The notes beneath the pieces were generated by a model. The model worked only from the letters and a program-made list of their open reading frames with translations, made no database searches and had not been told where the DNA came from. 64,000 bases of DNA from Variovorax jilinensis (GTDB taxonomy: Bacteria; Pseudomonadota; Gammaproteobacteria; Burkholderiales; Burkholderiaceae_C), in assembly GCF_030316885.1 (NCBI RefSeq), contig NZ_JASZYQ010000006.1:185154-249153 (forward strand). Direction: 5' to 3'. The first letter of the stretch is position 1; each line of letters begins with the position of its first letter. This document shows, in pieces, positions 34,141 through 42,367 of the stretch. The position numbers and the translations under genes are program-made.

Positions 34141-35628
34141 ATGCTGCAGAAGGTGATGCGCTCCGCGATCATCGATGCGCCGATCGAACGCGTCTGGGCG
34201 GTGCTGCGCGACTTCAACAGCCATGACCAGTGGCACAGTGCGATCGCAGCCAGCCACATCGAGGGCGGCGAGCGCAGCGACCAGGTCGGCTGCGTGCGCA
34301 GCTTCACGCTCAAGGACGGCAACCGGATCCGCGAGCAGCTGCTCACGCTTTCAGATACCGAGCACAAGAGCACCTACTGCATCGTCGAGGCCACTTTGCC
34401 GCTGCAGCGCTACGTGGCGACCGTGACGCTGTCGCGCGTGACCGACGGCAACCGTACCTTCTGGCACTGGGCATCGTCCTTTGCAACCCCTCCGGGCATG
34501 GAGCAGGAATTGCGCGACACCGTGGCGCAGGGCGTCTACGAGACCGGATTCGAGGACCTGCGCCGCTACCTGCGCGGCGGCGCCGACCGGCAGGCGCCGG
34601 GACGGCCCAGCCCGCAGGACGCGATGCCAGGCGCGCTGCCGGTGCCCGGTCGAAGGATCGCACTCGCGCGCTATGGCGACGCCGACCAGCTCTACCCGCA
34701 GGCCTTCGAGGTGCCTGCGCCGGGCCCGGGCGAACTGCGCATCGCGCAACGGGCGATCGGCATCAACTTCATCGACGTCTACCTGCGGCGCGGCTGGATT
34801 CCGTCGATGCTCCCGGTGTCGAGCGCCGCACCGGGTGTGCTCGGCATGGAAGCGGCGGGCGGTGTGCTCGATGTCGGCCCGGGCGTCTCGGGCTTCCTGC
34901 CCGGCGACCGCGTGGCCTACCTCGGCCCCGTGCCGGGCGCCTACTGCAGCGTGCGCTGCGTGCCGGCGGATCAGGTCGTCCGGCTGCCGGTGGAGATCGA
35001 GGACGACGTTGCAGCCGCGCTGCTGCTCAAGGGCATCACCGCCGACTACCTGCTGCACGATCTCGGCCGCATCGGGCGCGGCACGCGACTGCTCGTGCAT
35101 GCGGCGGCCGGCGGCGTCGGATTGCTGGTCTGCGCCTGGGCGAGTCGCCTCGGCGCGGTGGTGGTCGGCACCGTGTCGAGCGAGGAGAAGGCGCGCATCG
35201 CACGCGAACACGGTTGCGAGCACGTCATCGTGACGCGCGACTACCGTTTCGCCGATGCAGTGCAGCGGGCAGCCGGCGGCGCCGATGTCGTGATCGACGG
35301 CCTCGGCGATGCGGCGCGCGAAGAGAACATCGCGGCGCTCGCCCGCCGCGGCCACTGGATCAGCCTGGGCCAGGCCAGCGGCCCGCTCGCGGCGCTGCCG
35401 CCCGATGCGCTGGTGGGCAAGTCGCTGAGCTTCTCGCGCCCCGTGGTGTTCGACTATGTCGCGACGCAGGCACAGCTCGCCGAGCGAGCCGCACGCGTCT
35501 GGCGCGCGCTCGCCGATGGCGCGATCCGCCTGCCGCCGATCGAGCGTTTCGCGCTCGACTCCGCGGCCCGGGCCCATGCGAAGCTCGAGGCACGCGCCAC
35601 GATCGGCGCACTGGTGCTGGTGCCCTGA
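34141..35628 (+). CDS. Fusion protein: SRPBCC domain plus quinone oxidoreductase
   Basis: A 495-residue chimera. Residues 1-145 are an SRPBCC domain close to the preceding protein; residues 172-495 are a zinc-independent medium-chain dehydrogenase of the NADPH:quinone oxidoreductase (zeta-crystallin) group, with GINFIDVYLRRGW, GMEAAG, PGDRVAY and the nucleotide-binding AAAGGVG (321-327). No structural or catalytic zinc cysteines are seen. The frame is continuous and the ATG at 34141 follows the upstream stop by 5 bp. The pocket domain may deliver or shape a hydrophobic quinone or enone substrate for the reductase; that is inference. Confidence 0.87.
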   Translation: MLQKVMRSAIIDAPIERVWAVLRDFNSHDQWHSAIAASHIEGGERSDQVGCVRSFTLKDGNRIREQLLTLSDTEHKSTYCIVEATLPLQRYVATVTLSRVTDGNRTFWHWASSFATPPGMEQELRDTVAQGVYETGFEDLRRYLRGGADRQAPGRPSPQDAMPGALPVPGRRIALARYGDADQLYPQAFEVPAPGPGELRIAQRAIGINFIDVYLRRGWIPSMLPVSSAAPGVLGMEAAGGVLDVGPGVSGFLPGDRVAYLGPVPGAYCSVRCVPADQVVRLPVEIEDDVAAALLLKGITADYLLHDLGRIGRGTRLLVHAAAGGVGLLVCAWASRLGAVVVGTVSSEEKARIAREHGCEHVIVTRDYRFADAVQRAAGGADVVIDGLGDAAREENIAALARRGHWISLGQASGPLAALPPDALVGKSLSFSRPVVFDYVATQAQLAERAARVWRALADGAIRLPPIERFALDSAARAHAKLEARATIGALVLVP

Positions 35629-35677
35629 GCCCGCATCCGCTCATTCATTCATCATCGGATTCGAACCGGAGGCCCCC

Positions 35678-36055
35678 ATGATCGTCGGCATGAACCACTT
35701 CACCGTCACCGCGGAAGACGAGCAGAAGACCCTGGCCTTCTATACCGGCCTGCTGGGCCTGCGCGTCGGCCACCGGCCGGACCTCGGCTTTCCGGGCGCA
35801 TGGCTGTACGGCAGCGGCCCGCAGGCCGTGCTGCATCTCTACTTCGGCCGGCCGGTGCCGGCGCAGCGCACCGGCGTCATCGACCACATGGCGTTCTCGG
35901 CCAAGGACCTGCGCGCGGTCAAGGCTCGCTTCGACCAGAGCGGCATCCAGTACGACCTGCGCCAGCAGGCCGGCGCGGGCACCTGGCAGCTGTTCTGTCA
36001 CGACCCGAACGGGGCCAAGGTGGAACTCGACTTCGATCCGTCGGAGACGCTGTAG
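35678..36055 (+). CDS. VOC (glyoxalase/dioxygenase-fold) family protein
   Basis: A 125-residue single-module VOC protein: MNHFTVTAEDEQKTLAFYTGLLGL at the start (shown by its ends), IDHMAFSAKDL in the middle and DPNGAKVELDF at the end, giving the usual His...Glu metal ligands. GGAGG six bases before the ATG fixes the start at 35678. It ends the plus-strand run, 49 bp after the SRPBCC-oxidoreductase fusion. Members include dioxygenases, isomerases and glyoxalases; no specific reaction can be assigned. Confidence 0.82.
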   Translation: MIVGMNHFTVTAEDEQKTLAFYTGLLGLRVGHRPDLGFPGAWLYGSGPQAVLHLYFGRPVPAQRTGVIDHMAFSAKDLRAVKARFDQSGIQYDLRQQAGAGTWQLFCHDPNGAKVELDFDPSETL

Positions 36056-36078
36056 CGAGCCGCGCTACAGTGCTGCAC

Positions 36079-36294
36079 ATGAACCGCATCGCCCTCCCCC
36101 TCGCTCTCGTCGTCCTCGGGCTGCTGTCGGCCTGCGGTGCGCCTTCCCACGAAGTGCTCCGCATGCGCGACGGCTCGATGCGCGCCGGGACCTCGGCCGA
36201 GGCCGCGGAGTACTGCCGGCAGAACGGCGGCAGGGTGCAGGTGACCGGCAAGGCGCCAGCGGAGTCGGGCGTGTTCTTTCGCTGCGATCGCTGA
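36079..36294 (+). CDS. Small DUF333-like lipoprotein
   Basis: A 71-residue exported lipoprotein: signal and lipobox LVVLGLLSACG, then a mature part of about 52 residues with two further cysteines (EYCRQNGG and FFRCDR). The C-rich YCRQNGGRVQV pattern resembles the small DUF333/hemolysin-expression-like lipoproteins. It follows the VOC gene by 23 bp but is unlikely to belong to that pathway. Function unknown. Confidence 0.7.
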   Translation: MNRIALPLALVVLGLLSACGAPSHEVLRMRDGSMRAGTSAEAAEYCRQNGGRVQVTGKAPAESGVFFRCDR

Positions 36295-36321
36295 GGGTGG
36301 CCGCCCGGGTGCTCCGGCGGT

Positions 36322-37230
36322 TCAACGCACTGCGCCCTCGCAAGCCTCGCGCCAGAACGACTCCGCCGCGCGGCCGAGCGTGATGTCGTCGCGGTACAGC
36401 CGGATCTCGAGCGGAATGCGCCACTCGGGCGCCGCCGCCTCGACCAGCGTTCCGGACAACAGGTCTTCCGCGATCAGGGTTCGGGGCAGCCAGGCCAGTC
36501 CGCGGCCATCGAGCACCATGGTCCGCAACACCGAAGCCAGGTGCGCGGTGAACACCACCTGCGTGGGCAACGCAGCGAGCGCCTCGCCCCTCACGGCGCG
36601 CAGGATGCGGCCCAGGCCCGACGCCTCGCTGTAGTCCATCAGCGGCACCGGCTTCGCACCGGCGTCAGTAAGACGATGCCGCGCCCTGCCCTTCGCATCG
36701 GTGGCAGCCACCGGGATCAGTTCGTCGCTGCCCACCTGCGTCGACGCATAGCCCGCGGCATCGAGCGCGCCGCGCGCCTCGGCGTGCGAATGGCTGAGCA
36801 CGAGGTGGACCTTGCCCTGCTGAAGCAGCGACTCGCAGCGCGCAAGCACGTCCGAATCGAGCTGGATGCGCCCCACGTCGGCACGGGCTTCGAGGCCGCG
36901 CAGCCAGCGCGGAAGGAAAGTGAACGAAAGCGCATGGGTCGAGGCCAGGCGCAGCGTGCTCGAATGCGCCTCGGCCACGGTGCGCGCCTCGCCGGGCAGG
37001 CGCGCGACCTGCGCCAGCAGTTCCTGCGCGGCACCGCGCAGCCATTCGCCGGCCTCGGTGAGCCGGGCCGGCTGCACGCTGCGATCGAAGAGATCGGTGC
37101 CCAGCCACTCCTCGAGCGAGCGGATGCGGCGGCTGAACGCGGGTTGGGTCAGGTGCCTCTCGTCGGCCGCGCGCGAGAAGTTCCCGGTCTCGGCCAGCAC
37201 CAGGAAGTCGTCGAGCCAGATCAGGTTCAT
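36322..37230 (-). CDS. LysR-family transcriptional regulator
   Basis: A 302-residue LysR regulator: N-terminal winged helix (WLDDFLVLAETGNFSRAADER, HLTQPAFSRRIRSLEEWLG), then a two-lobed ligand-binding domain. The ATG at 37230 gives the standard MNLIWLDDF start. It diverges from the tartrate dehydratase-like gene across 114 bp; the imperfect CTTTC/GGAAG pair at 37239-37255 may be part of its binding region. It most likely controls that gene and the Bug receptor in response to a hydroxy acid. Confidence 0.88.
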   Translation of the reverse strand: MNLIWLDDFLVLAETGNFSRAADERHLTQPAFSRRIRSLEEWLGTDLFDRSVQPARLTEAGEWLRGAAQELLAQVARLPGEARTVAEAHSSTLRLASTHALSFTFLPRWLRGLEARADVGRIQLDSDVLARCESLLQQGKVHLVLSHSHAEARGALDAAGYASTQVGSDELIPVAATDAKGRARHRLTDAGAKPVPLMDYSEASGLGRILRAVRGEALAALPTQVVFTAHLASVLRTMVLDGRGLAWLPRTLIAEDLLSGTLVEAAAPEWRIPLEIRLYRDDITLGRAAESFWREACEGAVR

Positions 37231-37344
37231 GGCCGGTGCTTTCAAAGCATGGAAGTCTAGAAAAAGAGCATTGGTCGGCGAGGCGCGAACGCGGGAGCAT
37301 AGCCGCACCCCACAAACGCGCGCACCGCGCACAGGAGCCACACC

Positions 37345-38511
37345 GTGAAGATCGTCGAAATCCGGGAAAAGACCATTCCCATCAGCTCTCCCATCCGCAA
37401 CGCCTACATCGACTTCAGCAAGATGACGCTGAGCCTCGTCGCGGTCGTCACCGACGTGATCCGCGACGGCAAGCCGGTGGTGGGCTACGGCTTCAACTCC
37501 AACGGCCGCTACGGCCAGGGCAAGCTGATGCGCGAGCGATTCATCCCCCGCATCCTGGAGGCCGACCCGGCTTCGCTGGTCGACCCCACGGGCGACAACC
37601 TCGACCCGCACAAGATCTGGAACGCGATGTTCACCAACGAGAAGCCCGGCGGCCACGGCGAGCGCTCGGTGGCAATCGGCACCATCGACATGGCAGTGTG
37701 GGACGCGGTGGCGAAGATCGAAGGCAAGCCCCTGTTCCAGCTGCTGGCCGACCGCTACGGCGACGGCAAGCCGAACCGCAGGATCTTCGTCTATGCCGCC
37801 GGCGGCTACTACTACCCCGGCCAGGACCACGGCAAGCTCAAGGACGAGATGCGCAGCTACATCGACCGCGGCTACACCGTGGTGAAGAAGAAGATCGGCG
37901 GCGCCTCGCTGGACGAGGACCTGCGCCGCATCGACTCGATCATGGAAGTGCTGCAGGACGGACAGAAGCTCTGCGTCGATGCCAATGGCCGCTTCGATCT
38001 CGAGACCGCGATTGCCTATGCCAAGGCCCTGTCGCAGTACGACCTCTTCTGGTACGAGGAGCCAGGCGACCCGCTCGATTTCGAGTTGCAGGCCGCGCTG
38101 CGCAACTTCTACAAGAACCCGATGGCCACCGGCGAGGACCTGTTCTCGATGCAGGACGCGCGCAACCTGATCCGCTACGGCGGCATGCGCCCGGATCGCG
38201 ACTGGCTGCAGTTCGACTGCGCCCTGAGCTACGGCCTGGTGGAGTACCTGCGCACCCTCGACATGCTCAAGGAGCACGGATGGTCCGCCAGCCGCTGCAT
38301 CCCGCACGGCGGCCACCAGATGTCGCTCAACATCGCGGCCGGCCTCGGCCTCGGCGGCAACGAGTCCTACCCGGACCTGTTCCAGCCCTTCGGCGGTTTC
38401 CCCGACGGCGTGAAGGTCGAGAACAGCTTCGTGACGCTGCCCGACCTGCCGGGCATCGGCTTCGAGGGCAAGGCCGACCTGTACCGCGAGATGCAGGCGC
38501 TTTCAGCCTGA
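37345..38511 (+). CDS. tarD: Enolase-superfamily dehydratase, D-tartrate dehydratase-like
   Basis: A 388-residue enolase-superfamily enzyme, close in length and active-site layout to bacterial D-tartrate dehydratase, which converts D-tartrate to oxaloacetate. Expected residues are present: Lys183 in VVKKKIGG, metal ligands Asp212 (VDANGRF), Glu238 (WYEEPGD) and Glu264 (TGEDLF), and the base His321 in IPHGGHQM. The offset of about one residue from the characterised Bradyrhizobium enzyme supports the call, which rests on memory of that family. AGGAG lies upstream of the ATG at 37345. A Bug-type receptor follows 28 bp later, consistent with uptake and use of a hydroxy-dicarboxylate. Confidence 0.82.
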   Translation: MKIVEIREKTIPISSPIRNAYIDFSKMTLSLVAVVTDVIRDGKPVVGYGFNSNGRYGQGKLMRERFIPRILEADPASLVDPTGDNLDPHKIWNAMFTNEKPGGHGERSVAIGTIDMAVWDAVAKIEGKPLFQLLADRYGDGKPNRRIFVYAAGGYYYPGQDHGKLKDEMRSYIDRGYTVVKKKIGGASLDEDLRRIDSIMEVLQDGQKLCVDANGRFDLETAIAYAKALSQYDLFWYEEPGDPLDFELQAALRNFYKNPMATGEDLFSMQDARNLIRYGGMRPDRDWLQFDCALSYGLVEYLRTLDMLKEHGWSASRCIPHGGHQMSLNIAAGLGLGGNESYPDLFQPFGGFPDGVKVENSFVTLPDLPGIGFEGKADLYREMQALSA

Positions 38512-38539
38512 AGCCGACCGACCCCAACGGAGACATGAC

Positions 38540-39520
38540 ATGAAGATCGACATTCGGCGCATCGTCGCCGGCCTGGCCGTGGCCGGGTTCGCCACGCTCA
38601 CCTGGGCGGACTTTCCCGACAAGCCGGTCACGCTGGTCGTGCCCTTCGCGGCCGGCGGGCCGACCGACAAGATCGCGCGCGACCTGGCCGAGGCGCTGCG
38701 CAAGCCGCTGGGCCAGACCGTGGTCATCGACAACACGATCGGCGCCGGGGGCACCATCGGTGCCGCCAAGGTGGCAAGGGCCGCACCCGACGGCTACACG
38801 CTGCTCGTGAGCCATATCGGCATGGCGACCGCCCCCGCGCTCTATCGCAAGCTGCCCTACAAGGTGCCGGAGGATTTCGAGACCCTGGGCCTCATCAACG
38901 AGGCACCCTCGGTGCTGATCGGCAAGCCGGACCTCGCCGCGAACAGCTTCGCGGAACTGCGCCAGTGGATTGCCGCCAGTGGGAGCAAGGTGAATCTCGC
39001 CAACGCAGGGCTGGGCTCGGCCTCGCACCTCTGCGGCCTGATGTTCCAGAGTGCGCTCAAGACCCCGATGACGCCGGTCCCGTACAAGGGCACCGCACCC
39101 GCCATGACCGACCTCATCGGAGGCCAGGTCGACGTGATGTGCGAACAGGCCGTGAACGCCGTGCCGCAGATCGAGGGAAAGAAGGTCAAGGTCTACGGCA
39201 TCACGAGCCTGCAGCGGTTGCCGCTCGCCTCGCTGAAGGATACGCCGACGCTCTCGGAGTCCGGCCTGAAGGACTTCAACGTGCAGGTATGGCACGGCCT
39301 CTACGCGCCGCGCGGCACGCCCCCTGCAGTGCTGGCGAAACTCAACGCCGCGTTGCGCACGGCCTTGAAGGACCCCGAGCTGATCAAGCGCGAAGAGGCG
39401 CTGGGGCTCACAGTGGTCAGCGACGAACGGCTCGAACCCGCCGGCCATCGCAGGTTCGTCGAGGCCGAGAAGCTTCGGTGGGCGAAGGTGATCAAGGACG
39501 CGGGGGAATACGCCGACTGA
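38540..39520 (+). CDS. Bug-family periplasmic solute-binding protein (tripartite tricarboxylate transporter receptor)
   Basis: A 326-residue periplasmic receptor of the TctC/Bug family: signal peptide ending near LTWADFPD, then KPVTLVVPFAAGGPTDKIAR, GQTVVIDNTIGAGGTIGAA, and the later GGQVDVMCEQAVNAVPQIEGKKVKVYGIT block. Bug proteins are greatly expanded in Burkholderiales and bind carboxylates. No TctA/TctB membrane genes are nearby, so it must share a transporter encoded elsewhere. Its place next to the tartrate dehydratase-like gene suggests a dicarboxylic hydroxy-acid ligand. Confidence 0.88.
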   Translation: MKIDIRRIVAGLAVAGFATLTWADFPDKPVTLVVPFAAGGPTDKIARDLAEALRKPLGQTVVIDNTIGAGGTIGAAKVARAAPDGYTLLVSHIGMATAPALYRKLPYKVPEDFETLGLINEAPSVLIGKPDLAANSFAELRQWIAASGSKVNLANAGLGSASHLCGLMFQSALKTPMTPVPYKGTAPAMTDLIGGQVDVMCEQAVNAVPQIEGKKVKVYGITSLQRLPLASLKDTPTLSESGLKDFNVQVWHGLYAPRGTPPAVLAKLNAALRTALKDPELIKREEALGLTVVSDERLEPAGHRRFVEAEKLRWAKVIKDAGEYAD

Positions 39521-39731
39521 ATGCCCGCGGTGCGGCGCAGCGCGTCTCGGTCCGGGTCAGCGGGGTCGTCACGATGGGGCCGCATGACCGGGGCTGACCT
39601 GAGCGGGAGCGCATGGGGCATGGACTGTTTTCGGGTGGCGCGATTCCTTGGGTTGAATGTCGCGAATGGGGCCCAAGCAGACGGTCGCTTATGCCTGAGG
39701 CGGACGTTGAGGTAGCTGAACCCGGTCGGCT

Positions 39732-40106
39732 TTAGGCCTGTGCATACGTCGCGCCATGCCCGACTTCGGGGCGGAAGACCACCTCGAAGCACTCGCCGTC
39801 CCAGCGAGTCACCCGGCCGACCATGTTCGGCCGCGCCGAAAACTTGCCAGCGCCGTGGCGAATGCCCAGCCGGGCAACTTTTACTCCAGCGTTCAGTTCG
39901 TCCACCCAACAGCGAGATGTCGCGTGGGTGCTCAGGCCGTTCCACTCGCTGACCTTCGAGCGGTGTACCAATGAATCGCCCTCCGCCGTCAACTCCTCGT
40001 GCTTGAAAACCATCACGGTCGATCCGTCCGGGCAACGCCCAATGCAGTAGTAGACCGAGACGCGTGGCAGCGCTTTGTAGCTGTCGAAGACTTCGAAGAG
40101 CTTCAT
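39732..40106 (-). CDS. Hypothetical protein (124 aa)
   Basis: A 124-residue soluble protein starting MKLFEVFDSYKALPRVSVYYC, with GGGAG upstream of the ATG at 40106. It is rich in beta-strand-like stretches and ends FEVVFRPEVGHGATYAQA. No signal peptide and no domain I recognise. It is the first of the minus-strand run of orphan genes in the lower-GC island; the 211 bp before it (39521-39731) hold no gene I can support. Confidence 0.55.
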   Translation of the reverse strand: MKLFEVFDSYKALPRVSVYYCIGRCPDGSTVMVFKHEELTAEGDSLVHRSKVSEWNGLSTHATSRCWVDELNAGVKVARLGIRHGAGKFSARPNMVGRVTRWDGECFEVVFRPEVGHGATYAQA

Positions 40107-40217
40107 GATGACTCCCAGGGGGTGTGGAGCGCTGGTGAGCAACGAAGTCGCCGGAGGCCAGCGAGCAGGTTCTGGCCGGATGTGGCCAAGCGACGAATCG
40201 GGGCGAGTGCACTCGAG

Positions 40218-40532
40218 CTACAGACCATGATCGAAATGCTTGACCCAAACCTCAGAGACCGTCTCGCCGTTGAGACGAAGGATGACGCGTAGCTCGCTGT
40301 ATCCGAGGAAGTATTCGCTTTCTCGCCTGGAGGCAAAGATCCTCCGAGGCGAGTAATCGATGTGTTGGAAGCCATCAGAGGTCAACTTGGCTATCGCACC
40401 TTGCGCAGCGTCTCCAACCGCAAAGCGGTTCTGAATGTACTCAGCTCGCGCTCGGCCAGAAAGGTACTCGTTCGCGCCGACAACCACCAAGAACACGGCA
40501 CCGCAGCTTAGGACGATCGATCGCATTTTCAT
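40218..40532 (-). CDS. Hypothetical exported/membrane-anchored protein (104 aa)
   Basis: A 104-residue protein with an N-terminal signal or anchor (MRSIVLSCGAVFLVVVGANEYL) and a charged mature part ending KHFDHGL. GGAAAGG before the ATG at 40532 supports the start. The C-terminal region (YSELRVILRLNGETVSEVWV) looks like a short beta sheet. No family recognised. Confidence 0.55.
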   Translation of the reverse strand: MKMRSIVLSCGAVFLVVVGANEYLSGRARAEYIQNRFAVGDAAQGAIAKLTSDGFQHIDYSPRRIFASRRESEYFLGYSELRVILRLNGETVSEVWVKHFDHGL

Positions 40533-40671
40533 TGTTTGGCCTTTCCGGTCGACGCCGAAGGAAGGGGCGACGCACCAGAGGATCGTGACGATCGACCGTG
40601 AAGTCGGCATGAAGCGTAGACGAAGTCTTCGAGCGGAGCACCTCTTATTGGAGGAGTTGGTCAAGTCGATG

Positions 40672-40905
40672 CTAAGAAGACTGGTACAGCGCGACGGCAA
40701 TATATGCCGCGATCAAGGCCAGCGCACCAACTTGTGCGCCGCGAAGCACGACTTTGCTCGTCAGTTTCTCTCTTAGCGGATGCTGTTGCGGAAGCATCCA
40801 TTTCAACGCCCATGCTCCAACATACAAAAGCACGAACAACACAGCGCAAGCCGCGAAAAAGATGAGCTGGGCACCAGTCTTGGCGCTTAGATTTGTGAGG
40901 TTCAT
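40672..40905 (-). CDS. Small two-helix membrane protein (77 aa)
   Basis: A 77-residue inner-membrane protein with helices at about residues 14-35 (LIFFAACAVLFVLLYVGAWAL) and 56-73 (VGALALIAAYIAVALY), joined by a short basic loop. Function unknown; one of several small membrane proteins in the island. Confidence 0.55.
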   Translation of the reverse strand: MNLTNLSAKTGAQLIFFAACAVLFVLLYVGAWALKWMLPQQHPLREKLTSKVVLRGAQVGALALIAAYIAVALYQSS

Positions 40906-40944
40906 CGACTATCCCGGTTTGACGCCCAGTCGTGGCCCGAAGGT

Positions 40945-40962
40945 CGAGAGCGCCTGCTCTCG
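40945..40962. other. Perfect hairpin between two orphan genes
   Basis: CGAGAGC (40945-40951) pairs with GCTCTCG (40956-40962) around a GCCT loop. It lies in the 110-bp gap after the 108-residue membrane protein gene and could be a transcription terminator, although no run of U follows on either strand. Confidence 0.4.
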
Positions 40963-41015
40963 GTGACGTATTCATGAGCTTGAAGCAAACGCCCCCTCTT
41001 GGCCGGTTTGCCTCT

Positions 41016-41342
41016 CTAGTGGAAAAACGAGATGGCCTTGAAGAGCACACCGGCAAGAATGATGCCGCCGCAGAAGATGACAGCGAACTTTCCGCCCCAA
41101 CCTGGAGCCCGCCAGAGCAGGCCGAACGACGACCAAGGGTTTAGTCGGGGCGCGCCGGGTGCCTGCTTCCGGGGCAGGTGTTTGGCTTCGATCAAGGCAA
41201 CCACCCCAATGCCAGCAAAGAAAAGCGCGAAGCCCAGCGACATCAACGCGGATTTGTACGCGCCACGCTGCGACATACCGACAGCTGCTACGGTGAACAA
41301 CAGGACAACCGCAGCAACCAGCAACCTAGTAAACCAGCTCAC
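41016..41342 (-). CDS. Hypothetical membrane protein (108 aa)
   Basis: A 108-residue inner-membrane protein with three helices (about 5-22, 32-52, 85-105). The GTG start at 41342 has AGGAG five to six bases upstream. A Pro-rich cytoplasmic loop (LPRKQAPGAPRLNPW) separates helices two and three. No family recognised. Confidence 0.55.
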   Translation of the reverse strand: MSWFTRLLVAAVVLLFTVAAVGMSQRGAYKSALMSLGFALFFAGIGVVALIEAKHLPRKQAPGAPRLNPWSSFGLLWRAPGWGGKFAVIFCGGIILAGVLFKAISFFH

Positions 41343-41398
41343 TCAATCTCCTATGGACCTGCCCCAGCAAGTCGAATATCCGCGGCTGACCGCATGGT

Positions 41399-41418
41399 GC
41401 GCTCACTTTTGTGAGCGC
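41399..41418. other. Perfect 8-bp hairpin with T4/A4 loop
   Basis: GCGCTCAC (41399-41406), TTTT, GTGAGCGC (41411-41418) is a perfect stem-loop in the 233-bp gap between two orphan genes. A terminator for the 214-residue membrane protein gene, or an operator, are both possible. It is immediately followed by GCACGCGCT, the core of the repeat also found at 43798 and 48483. Confidence 0.5.
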
Positions 41419-41575
41419 GCACGCGCTCCCAACGGTCGTTTTGTGAGGCAGCGACGATGGACCGGTCTTGGCCGCTTCCCGCCCCACCGCAAGCGTACGC
41501 GCTTCCTGGCAAAGCAATCACAAGGGGGCACGAACGGAAGCACACCATTCACTTTTGATTGACCAGCTCCGTGCG

Positions 41576-42220
41576 TCATAACCTACTGGGCGGCGCGGAG
41601 GGCTCACGAAACGTGACGGGTCGAGAAAACAGCCACGCGTCGAGAAAGAGCCGGACGATCAGCGGGAATCCACCCAGTACAACCCCGGCCGAGAACGGCA
41701 CCACAAAAGAGATGAAGCCGTAGCACAAAGTCCGCTCTTGAGTACAGCCAGACGCCCATGAGACGTCACCAGGAATCATCACAAATACGGCCAGCATCGC
41801 GATCATGAATGGAGGTCCGACCACACCGATCAGCCAATACATGCGAAGTGGATGTGGCCCTGTTGCCACGTGTCTGCGATAGAGGTATCGATAGTTGAAC
41901 GCCGATTGGCATACGAAGACGGCTGCGATGAACGCTGCCGCCGCAAGGACCAGACAATTGACTAGCAAGGCAACCTGTGGAATCGGCGTGGCGTCGGCAT
42001 GAGCCGACACGTGTGGAATCGAACCCTTGAACCAGTTCGTGAAAGCATGCAGAAATGTTGACTGATCCAAGACGTTCTTGGGGGCGAAAAAAAGCGCAGC
42101 CACAGGTACGGCTGCTGGCAGCAGGACCAAGGGGCTCAGGCTGCCAAGCCATGAGAACGGTCTGATGGGCGGGTAGTCCGCTGGATCAAGTGTGTCTCGC
42201 ATGTCGGTGAGTTTGACCAT
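41576..42220 (-). CDS. Hypothetical polytopic membrane protein (214 aa)
   Basis: About 214 residues with five hydrophobic segments (for example LSPLVLLPAAVPVAALFF, ALLVNCLVLAAAAFIAAVFV, YWLIGVVGPPFMIAMLAVFVMI, LCYGFISFVVPFSAGVVLG). ATG at 42220 is chosen; a GTG at 42238 is possible but its AGGAG is too close. The two halves do not look duplicated. No domain recognised. Confidence 0.55.
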   Translation of the reverse strand: MVKLTDMRDTLDPADYPPIRPFSWLGSLSPLVLLPAAVPVAALFFAPKNVLDQSTFLHAFTNWFKGSIPHVSAHADATPIPQVALLVNCLVLAAAAFIAAVFVCQSAFNYRYLYRRHVATGPHPLRMYWLIGVVGPPFMIAMLAVFVMIPGDVSWASGCTQERTLCYGFISFVVPFSAGVVLGGFPLIVRLFLDAWLFSRPVTFREPSAPPSRL

Positions 42221-42367
42221 TTCGCGCCGTACGCCCACGCTCCTGTTGACGATGTTGTAAGTCGGTGCCGAAGGTCCGCTTGTGGCCGCATCCTGCCCTA
42301 ACTTAGTGGTCGTGGTCGCACTTCATCGAGCTTGCCCGAAAGTCGACCATCGCAGACGTCTCTTCGT

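Noticed and set aside
39521..39731. A 64-residue plus-strand frame after the Bug receptor gene
   Set aside because: No ribosome site, Arg/Ser-rich composition typical of a chance frame in GC-rich DNA, no recognisable domain.
41032..41562. A 176-residue plus-strand frame in the island
   Set aside because: It runs opposite to and through the 108-residue membrane protein gene and a hairpin, and has no ribosome site or domain.
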